Source: Clostridium sp. 27_14 (GTDB lineage: Bacteria; Bacillota; Clostridia; TANB77; CAG-508). Taken from it: a stretch of 24,321 nucleotides of DNA. Position numbers and translations under genes: made by a program. This document shows, piece by piece, positions 8,058 through 15,102 of this stretch (positions within the stretch are counted from its first letter, which is position 1; every line of letters starts with the position of its first letter). The notes beneath the pieces were generated by a model. The model saw only the letters and a list, made by a program, of their open reading frames with translations, did not search any database and had not been told where the DNA came from. The DNA lies in NCBI GenBank assembly GCA_001916035.1, contig MNRQ01000016.1, positions 1-24,321 of the forward strand, read 5' to 3'.

Positions 8058-8080
8058 TTTTATTCTTCCTTTCATAACAC

Positions 8081-8115
8081 AATAAAAAGAATAGACATTT
8101 AAAACATCTATTCTT
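8081..8115 (-). terminator. Rho-independent terminator between early and late genes
   Basis: On the minus strand AAGAATAGA (8107-8115) pairs perfectly with TCTATTCTT (8087-8095) across an 11-base loop, followed by TTTTTATT. It lies downstream of the sigma-like regulator and immediately upstream of DUF6275, so it would stop early transcription before the late genes unless bypassed. Confidence 0.8.
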
Positions 8116-8233
8116 ATACACACAAACTATTTATAGCTAATACTTTTGTAATCTTGGGCTTGTCCATTTCTGAACGATTACATTTTTCATTAATAATATT
8201 TTATCACCTTTTAAGCGGACAAAACGGACATTT
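8116..8233 (-). promoter_or_regulatory. Probable late control region
   Basis: A non-coding gap between the late regulator and the late genes. Near its upstream end the minus strand has two GTCCG copies close together (TGTCCGTTTTGTCCGC), and a related GGACAAG lies farther along. Closer to the late genes is a weak extended -10, TGTGTATAAG, just before the terminator hairpin. I infer the late promoter and activator sites lie here; no strong consensus promoter is visible, which fits dependence on a phage regulator. Confidence 0.4.
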
Positions 8234-8654
8234 TTATTTTTTTTCTAAAAATCTTATTAATTTTTTTCTAGCTGTATCTTCATTGTTATATTTCATTAAA
8301 AACATTATTTGTAACCATGTCTTATTGTCATTATATCTGTATCTTATTATATCTCTTAATTCCGCATTTTCTACATAATTTAATTCATATTCTAACTGCA
8401 ATCTCATCTTATCAAGTCTATATGTTTTGTCCTTGATCATCTTTTTATATTTTCTTTTTAATCCTGCATTTTTAGGTATTTCAACACCGTTCTATTACAC
8501 AGTTATGCTTTATGTATGGATAACTTGTACTGCTTCCTTGTACACTATCTTTTATTACTATACATTCTTTATTTTCTATTTTTTGTAATCTTTGTTTTAG
8601 TCTTTCTAATTCATTATTTGTATTTTCTATTTTATCTAAAAAGTCTTTATTCAT
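8234..8654 (-). CDS. Sigma-like late transcription regulator, read through a +1 shift at CGG
   Basis: Start ATG 8654 has SD GAGGAGG and overlaps the upstream stop (TAATG). Residues 1-55 are a coiled coil followed by KDSVQGSSTSYPYIKHNCVIE. Then comes in-frame CGG (8487-8489) and a stop one codon later. Skipping C8489 gives GVEIPKNAGLKRKY and leads straight into KMRLQLEYELNYVENAELRD and IIRYRYNDNKTWLQIMFLMK, a sigma-70 region 4/ArpU-like helix-turn-helix. The repaired product is 139 residues, usual for this family of phage late regulators. Both halves clearly belong to one protein. An annotation that respects the 0 frame would split it into two fragments. It is the last early gene before the terminator and late genes, the expected place for a late activator. 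Confidence 0.8.
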
Positions 8655-8836
8655 TAGTGTACCTCCTCATTAAATAAATAATATATTTTATAATGTTGTC
8701 GTACTGTACTATTTTTCTTTAATGCCCTTCCTAGCTCTCTTGCTGTTAAATTTAAAAATCTTACTATCTCTTGCAAAGTTCCAACTCTCATACATTGCTC
8801 GTTATTCTTTGTATCGTATATTCCATATATGTTCAT
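8654..8836 (-). CDS. Small phage protein
   Basis: 60 residues, MNIYGIYDTKNNEQCMRVGT then EIVRFLNLTARELGRALKK. The opening motif (GIYDTKNNEQC) and the helix-turn-helix-like middle recur in a family of small siphophage proteins without assigned function. SD AAGGAGG lies 6 bases upstream. Its stop overlaps the ATG of the sigma-like regulator, so the two are likely coupled. Confidence 0.7.
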   Translation of the reverse strand: MNIYGIYDTKNNEQCMRVGTLQEIVRFLNLTARELGRALKKNSTVRQHYKIYYLFNEEVH

Positions 8837-9012
8837 TTGTGCCTCCTTTTTATATCTTCTCTTATTAATTCATCTTTAAAGTTATCTAAAATTTTATATG
8901 CTTCATTCAATTGTTGTTGATTATATTTTCTCTTGTCTAAACTTATAAAATCTATATTTTCTAATTTATTCATTATGTCTATTACTATGTTGTATATATG
9001 ATTTATTGTCAT
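8833..9012 (-). CDS. Small helical hypothetical protein
   Basis: 59 residues from ATG 9012, chosen because GGAG lies 8 bases upstream. It is helical, with a leucine-rich first part (INHIYNIVIDIMNKLENI) and a basic end (REDIKRRHK). Not recognised. The SD of the next gene is embedded in its last codons and the two genes overlap by ATGA. Confidence 0.6.
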   Translation of the reverse strand: MTINHIYNIVIDIMNKLENIDFISLDKRKYNQQQLNEAYKILDNFKDELIREDIKRRHK

Positions 9013-9017
9013 TTGTA

Positions 9018-9347
9018 TCACTCCATTCCGTTATAATAATCTCCTACATTTATTTTATGATACGTATCTCTGTCAACGGTTACCCATATTGACTTTATTT
9101 TTCCGTCGATTTCTTTTTGAATCTGTATTCTATAACTTTCTGGATGATATTGTGGTATTAGTGATTTTCCACAACTCATCATTGTTGTGTATGCTGGACG
9201 ATAATCTTTATCAACAACTTGTCCTTCTTTTACTCCATAATCTTTTTCTTCTTTTATCATTATTCCTATTGCTGTAAATAGTATTATAAATAAAATTATA
9301 ACAATTCCAATTACAAATATTTCTATTATACCTTTTTCAGATTTCAT
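9018..9347 (-). CDS. Membrane-anchored phage protein
   Basis: 109 residues. A short charged start is followed by one strong membrane helix (about 8-32). A soluble domain follows with EGQVVDKDYRPAYTT, HPESYRIQIQKEIDGK, and a closing WVTVDRDTYHKINVGDYY. This VVDKxYxPAY ... HPExYxI ... VGDxY pattern recurs in small proteins of clostridial and Listeria phages, with no known function. The C-terminal domain is probably outside the cell or facing the membrane, but topology is uncertain. Confidence 0.7.
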   Translation of the reverse strand: MKSEKGIIEIFVIGIVIILFIILFTAIGIMIKEEKDYGVKEGQVVDKDYRPAYTTMMSCGKSLIPQYHPESYRIQIQKEIDGKIKSIWVTVDRDTYHKINVGDYYNGME

Positions 9348-9353
9348 AGTTCT

Positions 9354-9689
9354 TTACCTTCTTTCTTTTGCTTGATTTTCAAAATATTGTTTGATGCAGT
9401 TCTCATATAAATCTCTTTCTTCTTTAATGCAACCATTGCCTACACAACATTCACAATCTAAACACATATCATCAAAATCAATATCTGCAAATTTTTCTAA
9501 CATTAAACTTATTATTTTGTCTTTTTCTTCTAGCATAGTCAAAACTTTTTCTATTGCTATGCTATCTGTATCTAAATCTGCTGTTAATTGCATTGCAAAT
9601 ATGTCCCCATTTTTTCTTGCTTCTTTAATGACGCCATTATTTATTTGTATCATCTTTTTTAGTCTTTCTATTGCTTGTTCTTTTGTCAT
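9354..9689 (-). CDS. Cysteine-containing phage hypothetical protein
   Basis: 111 residues. The start MTKEQAIERLKKMI, a central helix ending ALxxVLTMLEEKDKII-like, and a cysteine cluster CLDCECCVGNGC (about 78-89) before IKQYFENQ are all typical of an unnamed family of phage proteins, where the cysteines presumably bind a metal. No function is known. SD present just upstream, in a run of tightly spaced small early genes. Confidence 0.65.
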   Translation of the reverse strand: MTKEQAIERLKKMIQINNGVIKEARKNGDIFAMQLTADLDTDSIAIEKVLTMLEEKDKIISLMLEKFADIDFDDMCLDCECCVGNGCIKEERDLYENCIKQYFENQAKERR

Positions 9690-9692
9690 ATG

Positions 9693-9917
9693 TTAGTCCT
9701 CCTTAACATCTTCAATGTCAATATTTAATAAATATTTCCATAACTTCTTTTGCAACCAATTAAATTTTGTAGAAACTTCTATTTTTATGTCCGTTCCACC
9801 AAATTCCATGTTTCCTATTTTTATAATTGATTTACCTCTTTTTCTCAAAGATATTTTTCTCAAAGATATAGTTCCATAATCTATATCAGTTGATGTTTCT
9901 ATATTATTTTTATCCAT
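9693..9917 (-). CDS. Hypothetical protein with duplicated ISLRK
   Basis: 74 residues. It contains TISLRKISLRKRGKSIIKIG, where ISLRK is repeated because of a perfect or near-perfect 15-bp tandem duplication (9841-9870). The second half, MEFGGTDIKIEVSTKF then NWLQKKLWKYLLNIDIEDVK, is strand then amphipathic helix. Not recognised. It ends 4 bases before the next gene. Confidence 0.6.
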   Translation of the reverse strand: MDKNNIETSTDIDYGTISLRKISLRKRGKSIIKIGNMEFGGTDIKIEVSTKFNWLQKKLWKYLLNIDIEDVKED

Positions 9918-9942
9918 CCTGATTCCTCTACTTTCTTATTAT

Positions 9943-10056
9943 TTATCCTCTTTTCATTTTTTTATTTAAGAACTTTCTTTGATATTCTTTTACATTATTT
10001 TGTCTTTGTTTTTCTTTATTTCTATTTTTGATGAACCCATTATCATTTCCGTTCAT
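9943..10056 (-). CDS. Small basic protein
   Basis: 37 residues, MNGNDNGFIKNRNKEKQRQN then a lysine/arginine-rich end. A GGGAGA SD lies 7 bases upstream of ATG 10056 and overlaps the end of the upstream (broken) gene. Unrecognised; it may be a small nucleic-acid-binding peptide, but low complexity limits any call. Confidence 0.45.
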   Translation of the reverse strand: MNGNDNGFIKNRNKEKQRQNNVKEYQRKFLNKKMKRG

Positions 10057-10057
10057 T

Positions 10058-10466
10058 TTATTTTCTCCCTTCTAGTAGTTCTTGTAAAACTTGAATAATT
10101 ATCTTGTTATATGCTTCTGTTTCGTAATAATATTTATTGTTCTCATTTATCTTTAGTGGACCATTTTGTAATTCTTCTATCTTGTCTTTTATTTTTTTGA
10201 CTGATATATAATCATTTGATAAAGTTTTATTTATCACATCGTGAATTTCAGTATCTCCATATTTTCCAATTATTCTACTTCTTTCTTTAAATTTTAATCC
10301 TTCATTCTCTTTTAATACTCTTTTATAATCTGATAAAATATGCTCTATTGCTTCTTTGTCTTTATTGTCTATTGAATAATCATTATTAAATTTTGTTGTT
10401 ATTATTAAATTTTGTTGTTATCAATTTTGCTATTCTTGCTATATCTTCTTCAACATTTTCTTTCAC
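10058..10466 (-). pseudogene. Phage hypothetical gene broken by a 19-bp tandem duplication
   Basis: Starts at GTG 10466, 6 bases after AGGAGGTG. It reads VKENVEEDIARIAKLITTKF and then hits stops (TAATAA) because a 19-bp unit is repeated. Removing one unit joins it to NNDYSIDNKDKEAIEHILSD and onward to QNGPLKINENNKYYYETEAY and a clean stop at 10058. The family is a helical clostridial-phage protein of unknown function (about 130 residues repaired). A +1 shift at the repeat junction would also restore the frame and only duplicate TTKFNN, so a low level of full-length product cannot be excluded. Confidence 0.65.
10382..10419 (-). repeat. Perfect 19-bp tandem duplication
   Basis: Units 10382-10400 and 10401-10419 are identical. 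19 is one more than a multiple of three, so the host gene shifts by +1. Confidence 0.95.
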
Positions 10467-11300
10467 TTAAAACACCTCCTATGCCAAGCACTTCATAACT
10501 TTCTTTAAATAATTTACACACAAATTTTTTCTGTTTCTCATCTATTAAATGTAATTCTTTTTCTGTTTCATGTTTATAACTTCCGATATGGACAACCCAT
10601 ACAACCTGTTCTACTAATGTGTTCATAAACTTTTGGTACTTCTATGTCGTATTTTTCTATAATTTGTTCTAATAACTCATCTGTCAAATCCCATATAGGC
10701 GTGAATTTTTTATCTTTTGTAAAGCAACTTTGATATTGTTTTTTTCTTAAAGCACTTTCTGTATTTCTAATACCTAAAATTGCTTTTTTACCTGTTTCTT
10801 TTTCGTAATCGTGAAACGGCTTTTTCTTTAAATAATAACAACATAAGTGTGTTATTTTATGTGCATTTCCAGACAAAACATATTCTCTCGCTTTTTTACT
10901 AATTCCACTAAAGCCTTTATCATATGTTCCTTTTATTTTTTGCAATATTGTTTTACCAGGAGTTTTTCCTTTCCTTATTGCATTTTGATAATAATATATG
11001 TAGAAGTCTTGCTCTTTGCTGAAACACGGAACACCATATTTTTCTTTTATTTCGAACGGTTTCATCGCTGGTAGTAATACTCTATCACTATTTTTATAAA
11101 TTCTATCTCTAATTTCTGAGTGTTCCATATATGTATTGCAACCGACTACTTCTATGTTATCTATATGTGCATATTCTTTTATAAACCAGTAAAGAAAGTG
11201 ACTGTCTTTTCCTCCGGCTATAACTCAAATAATATTCATTCGGATTTATCTTAGTAAATTTACTTTTTAAATCGAATAAATAAAAATCAACAGCATTCAT
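10450..11300 (-). CDS. PAPS-reductase-like enzyme needing two +1 shifts at CGG
   Basis: The start is ATG 11300 with a GAGGAG SD, three bases after the P-loop gene. Residues 1-28 end NEYYLSYS, and the next codon is CGG (11214-11216). Skipping C11216 gives GGKDSHFLYWFIKEY, completing the SGGKDS nucleotide-binding loop of the adenine nucleotide alpha-hydrolase (PAPS reductase/DndC-like) fold. The frame then runs through VVGCNTYMEHSEIRDRI and CYYLKKKPFHDYEKETGK to RTGCMGCPY. There a second in-frame CGG (10583-10585) precedes a stop two codons on. Skipping C10585 gives GSYKHETEKELHLIDEKQ and an end at 10450. The repaired 282-residue length and the C-x2-C-PYG motif match phage PAPS-reductase-family proteins. 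The substrate is unknown; DNA sulfur modification or nucleotide chemistry are both possible. Confidence 0.8.
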
Positions 11301-11303
11301 ATC

Positions 11304-11621
11304 TTATTTACTCCTCTCTAACTTTTCTATATTACAATCTTCCGTAGTAGCATAATAAACATTATCATCTAATATCATTCTTAAAAGAATATCTAAATCA
11401 TCAACTATTAAACCTCTTCTATTACCTATTACTTTTTTTCTTACTTCTGTTGCCAATATTGGTTCCGGCATTATCCTTTTTACGTCTATTTCTCTAGCTG
11501 TTTGTTCTATTTGCTTTTTATGTTCATAACTCCAGCATATTATTGGCATTTGTTTTTCTACTGACAATTGAATTGCTTTCATAGTCTTTCCGTTTGCTCT
11601 ACCACCACAATATATTTTCAT
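11304..11621 (-). CDS. Small P-loop NTPase
   Basis: 105 residues with a Walker A loop GGRANGKT (6-13) and a Walker B-like LIVDDLD (71-77), hence ATP or GTP binding. The family recurs in phages of low-GC Gram-positives beside other small early genes. The chain is too short for a full helicase or packaging motor, so a regulatory or accessory ATPase is more likely. The first half continues with a strand (MPIICWS). It precedes the PAPS-reductase-like gene. Confidence 0.7.
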   Translation of the reverse strand: MKIYCGGRANGKTMKAIQLSVEKQMPIICWSYEHKKQIEQTAREIDVKRIMPEPILATEVRKKVIGNRRGLIVDDLDILLRMILDDNVYYATTEDCNIEKLERSK

Positions 11622-11624
11622 ATT

Positions 11625-11909
11625 TTATTTACTCCTCTCAACTAAATATTCACATGTTACCATTCTATTTAATATTAATTCGCACATAAAATCTTGTGCT
11701 GTTCTTCTATCACTGTATCTACAATTAGCATTTTTGTGTATTCGTGGGTCTGTATCTTCCCATTTATTAATATCTATCATTACAGGACTTAAAAATATAT
11801 ATTGTACTCCTCTTGAAAAACATAGATAATAACAACAATCATAAGGCTTTTTACATTTTTTAAATCCAACTTTTTCAAATTCTTTCATATCGACTATTGG
11901 TACTAACAT
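11625..11909 (-). CDS. Conserved phage protein (DTDxRIHKxANCxYSDRRT type)
   Basis: 94 residues. FEKVGFKKCKKPYDCCYYLC and DTDPRIHKNANCRYSDRRT are a pattern I recognise from unnamed phage proteins. The cysteines may bind metal. The function is unknown. It sits in the string of small early genes with a normal SD. Confidence 0.65.
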   Translation of the reverse strand: MLVPIVDMKEFEKVGFKKCKKPYDCCYYLCFSRGVQYIFLSPVMIDINKWEDTDPRIHKNANCRYSDRRTAQDFMCELILNRMVTCEYLVERSK

Positions 11910-11922
11910 ATCTATTCTCCTC

Positions 11923-12234
11923 CTAATAATTAACTCTAATTATGTAACTGTTGTATTGAGGTTCATAATCTATACTTAATTTTAGATTTTTCATTTTATC
12001 TATTCCGTATCTTTCTATTCGCATTCCACCTCTTAAATTTCCTATATGATTAGTTATTGCAAACTTAAGTATGTTTTCTAATTCTTCTATTACTGCTTTT
12101 TGTCCTTCTAATTCTATATTCAACATATCATTCTTATTTCTTAATCTACTATTAGATAATTGACAAGTTTGTAATTCTTTTTGTAAATTGTCTATTTTCT
12201 TATTTAACTTTTTTACTTTTCTTTTAACACTCAT
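11923..12234 (-). CDS. Coiled-coil phage protein
   Basis: 103 residues from ATG 12234, which follows GGAGGAG closely; a longer open frame to 12279 lacks an SD and overlaps YopX. Residues about 1-60 form a coiled coil rich in Lys, Leu and Glu. The tail LRGGMRIERYGIDKMKNLKL then YEPQYNSYIIRVNY is strand-like. Not recognised. The upstream YopX-like gene ends two bases before. Confidence 0.6.
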   Translation of the reverse strand: MSVKRKVKKLNKKIDNLQKELQTCQLSNSRLRNKNDMLNIELEGQKAVIEELENILKFAITNHIGNLRGGMRIERYGIDKMKNLKLSIDYEPQYNSYIIRVNY

Positions 12235-12235
12235 C

Positions 12236-12595
12236 TTATTCTCCTCCCAATAACTCTGGATTATCGTATATATTTCCAATTACTTCTGTTATTCTTGTAT
12301 TAATTAGTTTTGGTGCTACTCTTGTTGAACTTCCCCAGTGCATTCCTGCATAAAAACAACCTTTATCAAATATTACTTTTTCAATATGTTGTCCCCTGCT
12401 ATCTCTGTATTTAATTATATCTCCCTCGTATATTTCTTTTCCTTTTTTATCGTGTAGTCCTGTGTATTGCATTAACCATTTATCGTATGATGGTATTGTA
12501 AAAATATTAGCTAATTTGTTTTTTAATAATTCATTCCAATAAATCATTTTTTTATCATAATCATTCCATATTCTAAACTTTATCTCTCTATTCAT
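12236..12595 (-). CDS. YopX-family phage protein
   Basis: 119 residues from ATG 12595 (SD AGGTGA). The opening REIKFRIWNDYDKKMIYW, the central LMQYTGLHDKKGKEIYEGDI and the later EVIGNIYDNPELL are the defining blocks of the YopX family, widespread in Bacillus and clostridial phages. The YEGDI region is a small beta barrel. The role is unknown, although related proteins are expressed early. It overlaps the upstream gene by eight bases. Confidence 0.9.
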   Translation of the reverse strand: MNREIKFRIWNDYDKKMIYWNELLKNKLANIFTIPSYDKWLMQYTGLHDKKGKEIYEGDIIKYRDSRGQHIEKVIFDKGCFYAGMHWGSSTRVAPKLINTRITEVIGNIYDNPELLGGE

Positions 12596-12926
12596 CTTCT
12601 TCACCTACTTTATAGCAATTAGCCTCAAACTGTTCTTTTGTTAGTATTTCTTCTATCGCCCAAAATTTCTTAACCTGTTCTTTTAAAATCAATAAACATT
12701 CTTCGTTGTCTATAAATTCCATAAAACTAGAATATAAACCTGTCCTTATTCTTACTATATCTCCAACTTCTATCAAATCAATTGGTTGTTTTCTATGTTT
12801 TACTACATTATCTAGTAGATACATTCCTTTTTCACATTCCACATATATTGACATATAATAATTTGGATTTATCACTTTATCAATACTTCCTTTTTTAGTT
12901 CTCACATATTCGTTTACTTCTATCAT
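12588..12926 (-). CDS. Conserved phage protein
   Basis: 112 residues. It has an N-terminal beta domain (VNEYVRTKKGSIDKVI), the segment PIDLIEVGDIVRI, and a C-terminal AIEEILTKEQFEANCYKVG. This EVGDxV ... ILTKEQFE pattern is common in small early phage proteins without a known role. Spacing to the methyltransferase gene is three bases, so they probably share a transcript. Confidence 0.7.
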   Translation of the reverse strand: MIEVNEYVRTKKGSIDKVINPNYYMSIYVECEKGMYLLDNVVKHRKQPIDLIEVGDIVRIRTGLYSSFMEFIDNEECLLILKEQVKKFWAIEEILTKEQFEANCYKVGEEDE

Positions 12927-12929
12927 TTT

Positions 12930-13487
12930 CTACACCTCATTTCCCCAACAATCCCAGCCTTCTGCTTCTCTTCTTGCAAACAATTCTATTTTCTTTGTGT
13001 CTTCTCCGAATATTTTTTCTATTCTTCTCATCACCTCGTCTGGTTTTACTGAATGTCCTCGTCTTTGTTCCATGACTACTTGTCTTACTGTTTTATCTAC
13101 ACTTTTTATATGTCCTCGCATAGCCAGTAAGCATAATTCTGCATTTGATTTTGTATAACTTCCCATTCCTGCAAGCGGCTGTCCGTCTTTTTTTGTTTTT
13201 ACCCACGTAAACGCACATGTCTTATATTTAAATCCCCATGCTTCAATCACCTTAAAAACTTCGGGCAAGCATGGCATTGTTGTCCATATGAATAATGCAC
13301 AATTTTTTTCTCTAATTGTTTTTATGTATTTTCCTAACTCGCAAATCTCTTCTGTTGACATTGTTTGATAATGCTTTTCTGGGCAAAAATTCCCTCCGTT
13401 TTTACCTTTTCCCCACAAGTATGCCCATGGTGGGTCAGCATATATTATGTCGTATTTTTTATCTGTATTATATATATTTACTTTCAT
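12930..13487 (-). CDS. MT-A70 family adenine DNA methyltransferase
   Basis: 185 residues. YDIIYADPPWAY places the catalytic DPPW at 18-21, the hallmark of MT-A70 and N6-adenine methyltransferases using S-adenosylmethionine. ALFIWTTMPCLPEVFKVIEA and MGSYTKSNAELCLLAMRG follow, and HSVKPDEVMRRIEKIFG and ELFARREAEGWDCWGNEV complete the fold. No restriction nuclease is nearby, so it is probably an orphan methylase protecting phage DNA from host restriction, or modulating expression (inference). SD AAAGGA lies 10 bases upstream. Confidence 0.93.
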   Translation of the reverse strand: MKVNIYNTDKKYDIIYADPPWAYLWGKGKNGGNFCPEKHYQTMSTEEICELGKYIKTIREKNCALFIWTTMPCLPEVFKVIEAWGFKYKTCAFTWVKTKKDGQPLAGMGSYTKSNAELCLLAMRGHIKSVDKTVRQVVMEQRRGHSVKPDEVMRRIEKIFGEDTKKIELFARREAEGWDCWGNEV

Positions 13488-13501
13488 CTTTTATGTTCCT
13501 T

Positions 13502-13831
13502 TCATTTAATTATTCTTAATTCCAAATCTGGATAAACTTTTTCAAATATTTTATGTTTTAATTTGAATACATCTGTCTGCATTCCTTTTACATCTTCAAC
13601 TATTGTTTTACCATTTTCTATGTACTTAAAATCCGCAACATATTCTATCTTTCTAAATATCCTTCCATTTTTCTTAAAACTATCTTGTAGTAAAAATCTT
13701 GGTTGTAATTGTAAATCACTTATTTTGTTTGCTTTTAGTAATAGTTTTAGTTCTTTATACCTTCTACTTTCTGCTATACTGTCAAATACATAATCTTCTA
13801 CTATTACTTTTTTATTTCTGTATTTGTTCAC
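13502..13831 (-). CDS. DUF1064 family protein (likely PD-(D/E)XK nuclease)
   Basis: 109 residues starting at GTG. NKYRNKKVIVEDYVFDSIAE then SRRYKELKLL and IEYVADFKYIENGKTIVED with VEDVKGMQT fit DUF1064. Its E, D and ExK spacing resembles the endonuclease fold, and members are thought to act in phage DNA processing. The catalytic set would be E in SIAESRR, D in ADFKY, and E-x-K in VEDVKG. The GTG overlaps the end of the upstream zinc-finger gene. Confidence 0.88.
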   Translation of the reverse strand: MNKYRNKKVIVEDYVFDSIAESRRYKELKLLLKANKISDLQLQPRFLLQDSFKKNGRIFRKIEYVADFKYIENGKTIVEDVKGMQTDVFKLKHKIFEKVYPDLELRIIK

Positions 13832-13959
13832 TTTTCTTTAGCTCCTTTTCTATGTAATTTTCACATCTCCAAATTCCTTTGAAATTTTCACTTTCAAGTC
13901 TGTTACAGCCTATACATTTTACACATTTGTCGCTCAAGCGGTGGATAATTATATTTCAT
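13812..13959 (-). CDS. Small zinc-finger protein, read through a +1 shift
   Basis: SD AGGAG lies 6 bases before ATG 13959. The start frame reads MKYNYPPLE, CGA, then CAAATGTGT, ending at TAA nine codons later. Skipping one base (C13932 is simplest) opens DKCVKCIGCNRLESENFKGI then WRCENYIEKELKK, a CxxCxxC ... C ribbon known in clostridial phages, ending at 13812. The repaired product is 48 residues. The break is +1 like the CGG sites, but here the codon is CGA, and the exact skip point is not fixed; skipping the C before TTG would give PPLSDKC. Confidence 0.6.
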
Positions 13960-13968
13960 AATCTACTC

Positions 13969-14289
13969 CTAAACATCAAACCAGCCAAAAATTGTTGGTG
14001 TACTTTGGCCAGCAACTGCTATTGCCCATTCGTTATGCCATTCTAAATCAATAATATATTTGCAAATATGTGCTAGTTTGTTTTTATTTTTTGTTTTAAA
14101 TGCTATAAATAATATTTTGTTTTTTCTTCTATATTTTTTTATATATTTTTCTATTTCTTTAAGCGGTGTATCTCCATTTATAGATTGTTCCATATCTCCT
14201 AAAAATTCTTCAATTTCGTCATACTGCTTTTTGCTTAAATTATGAATTTGTTTGTTTAGTTGATGAAAATATTCAAAATATTCGTCCAT
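13969..14289 (-). CDS. Hypothetical phage protein
   Basis: 106 residues, helical and charged at first (MDEYFEYFHQLNKQIHNLSK), with a lysine-rich centre. A hydrophobic end (DLEWHNEWAIAVAGQSTPTI then FGWFDV) looks like a folded beta or membrane-facing segment. Not recognised. Stands in the early small-gene string with a GGAGGTAG-type SD. Confidence 0.6.
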   Translation of the reverse strand: MDEYFEYFHQLNKQIHNLSKKQYDEIEEFLGDMEQSINGDTPLKEIEKYIKKYRRKNKILFIAFKTKNKNKLAHICKYIIDLEWHNEWAIAVAGQSTPTIFGWFDV

Positions 14290-14302
14290 AACTACCTCCT
14301 AG

Positions 14303-14590
14303 CTAGTCCTTTGGCATTTCGTATAATAAAATACCTTCCATCATTAATTTTATTCGTGTTCTTTCATCTTCTACCTTATATTGTTCAGTAAGCACATAAA
14401 TCCTTACTATCTCCTGTAATACTTCTTTTGCTCTTCCTTCTGTCTTGTAATATCCTAAGTCTTCATACAAACTATCTACTGTTTCAATTCTTATACAAAC
14501 ATCATCATCACCTTCATCAAAGGTTATATAAACTCGTGTCATATTATCAAAATTTATTATTTTTCCTTTATCTTGACTTACTATTATCAT
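14303..14590 (-). CDS. Conserved small phage protein
   Basis: 95 residues. MIIVSQDKGKIINFDNMTRV opens it; LGYYKTEGRAKEVLQEIVRI and a C-terminal YEMPKD follow. This start and the GYYxTExRAKEVLxEI helix form a widely seen phage family of unknown function. It begins inside the end of the zinc-ribbon gene (22-base overlap). Confidence 0.75.
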   Translation of the reverse strand: MIIVSQDKGKIINFDNMTRVYITFDEGDDDVCIRIETVDSLYEDLGYYKTEGRAKEVLQEIVRIYVLTEQYKVEDERTRIKLMMEGILLYEMPKD

Positions 14591-14756
14591 AACTACCTCC
14601 TAAAATTTTTAAACCTTTAAACTTTGCTATTTGTAATTCTTGTTTTGTAATCCATTTTTGCCATTTCCCACATTTGCCGCAATATAAGCCTCTTCTATTT
14701 CCTTGTATTTCTACAAATAGTTCTTCACTATCACATTTACTACATTTTTCTTGCAT
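14568..14756 (-). CDS. Small zinc-ribbon protein
   Basis: 62 residues with two CxxC pairs, KCSKCDSEELF and GLYCGKCGKWQKW, spaced as in classic zinc ribbons. It may bind nucleic acid or another protein. The basic C-terminal half (QELQIAKFKGLKILGG) supports nucleic-acid contact (inference). The end overlaps the next gene. Confidence 0.8.
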   Translation of the reverse strand: MQEKCSKCDSEELFVEIQGNRRGLYCGKCGKWQKWITKQELQIAKFKGLKILGGSYDNSKSR

Positions 14757-14765
14757 AATTGCCTC

Positions 14766-15086
14766 CTAATCAATTCTTGGAATATGGTTCATATTTATTG
14801 CAATAAAACCATTTTCTGTTCTTTCATATACTGCTACTGTTTTGCCTGTGTATTCACATTTCTTTTTATCTATTGCTTTTACATATCCCATTTTTTCTAA
14901 TTCTGTTAGCCTTGGTGCTGTATAATTTCTTTCTGTACTTGGTATAAATTCTAAATCAAATAATTCTACTGCTAATTCTTTTGCTGTTTTAGGCTTGTCT
15001 AATCTATTTAAGATTTGTATATATCTTATTTTTGTTTTATCTTGTATGTCATTAAAACTCATTTGTCTTGTTTCTGTTGTAATCAT
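14766..15086 (-). CDS. Winged-helix DNA-binding protein
   Basis: 106 residues. TKIRYIQILNRLDKPKTAKE, LAVELFDL, and YTAPRLTELEKMGYVKAIDK form a winged helix with the recognition helix at PRLTELEKMG. A wing follows with GKTVAVYERT. Such proteins stand beside the replication initiator in clostridial phages and could control the early operon or assist replication. The start has a clear SD. Confidence 0.75.
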   Translation of the reverse strand: MITTETRQMSFNDIQDKTKIRYIQILNRLDKPKTAKELAVELFDLEFIPSTERNYTAPRLTELEKMGYVKAIDKKKCEYTGKTVAVYERTENGFIAINMNHIPRID

Positions 15087-15102
15087 TTGTTTATCACTTC
15101 CT

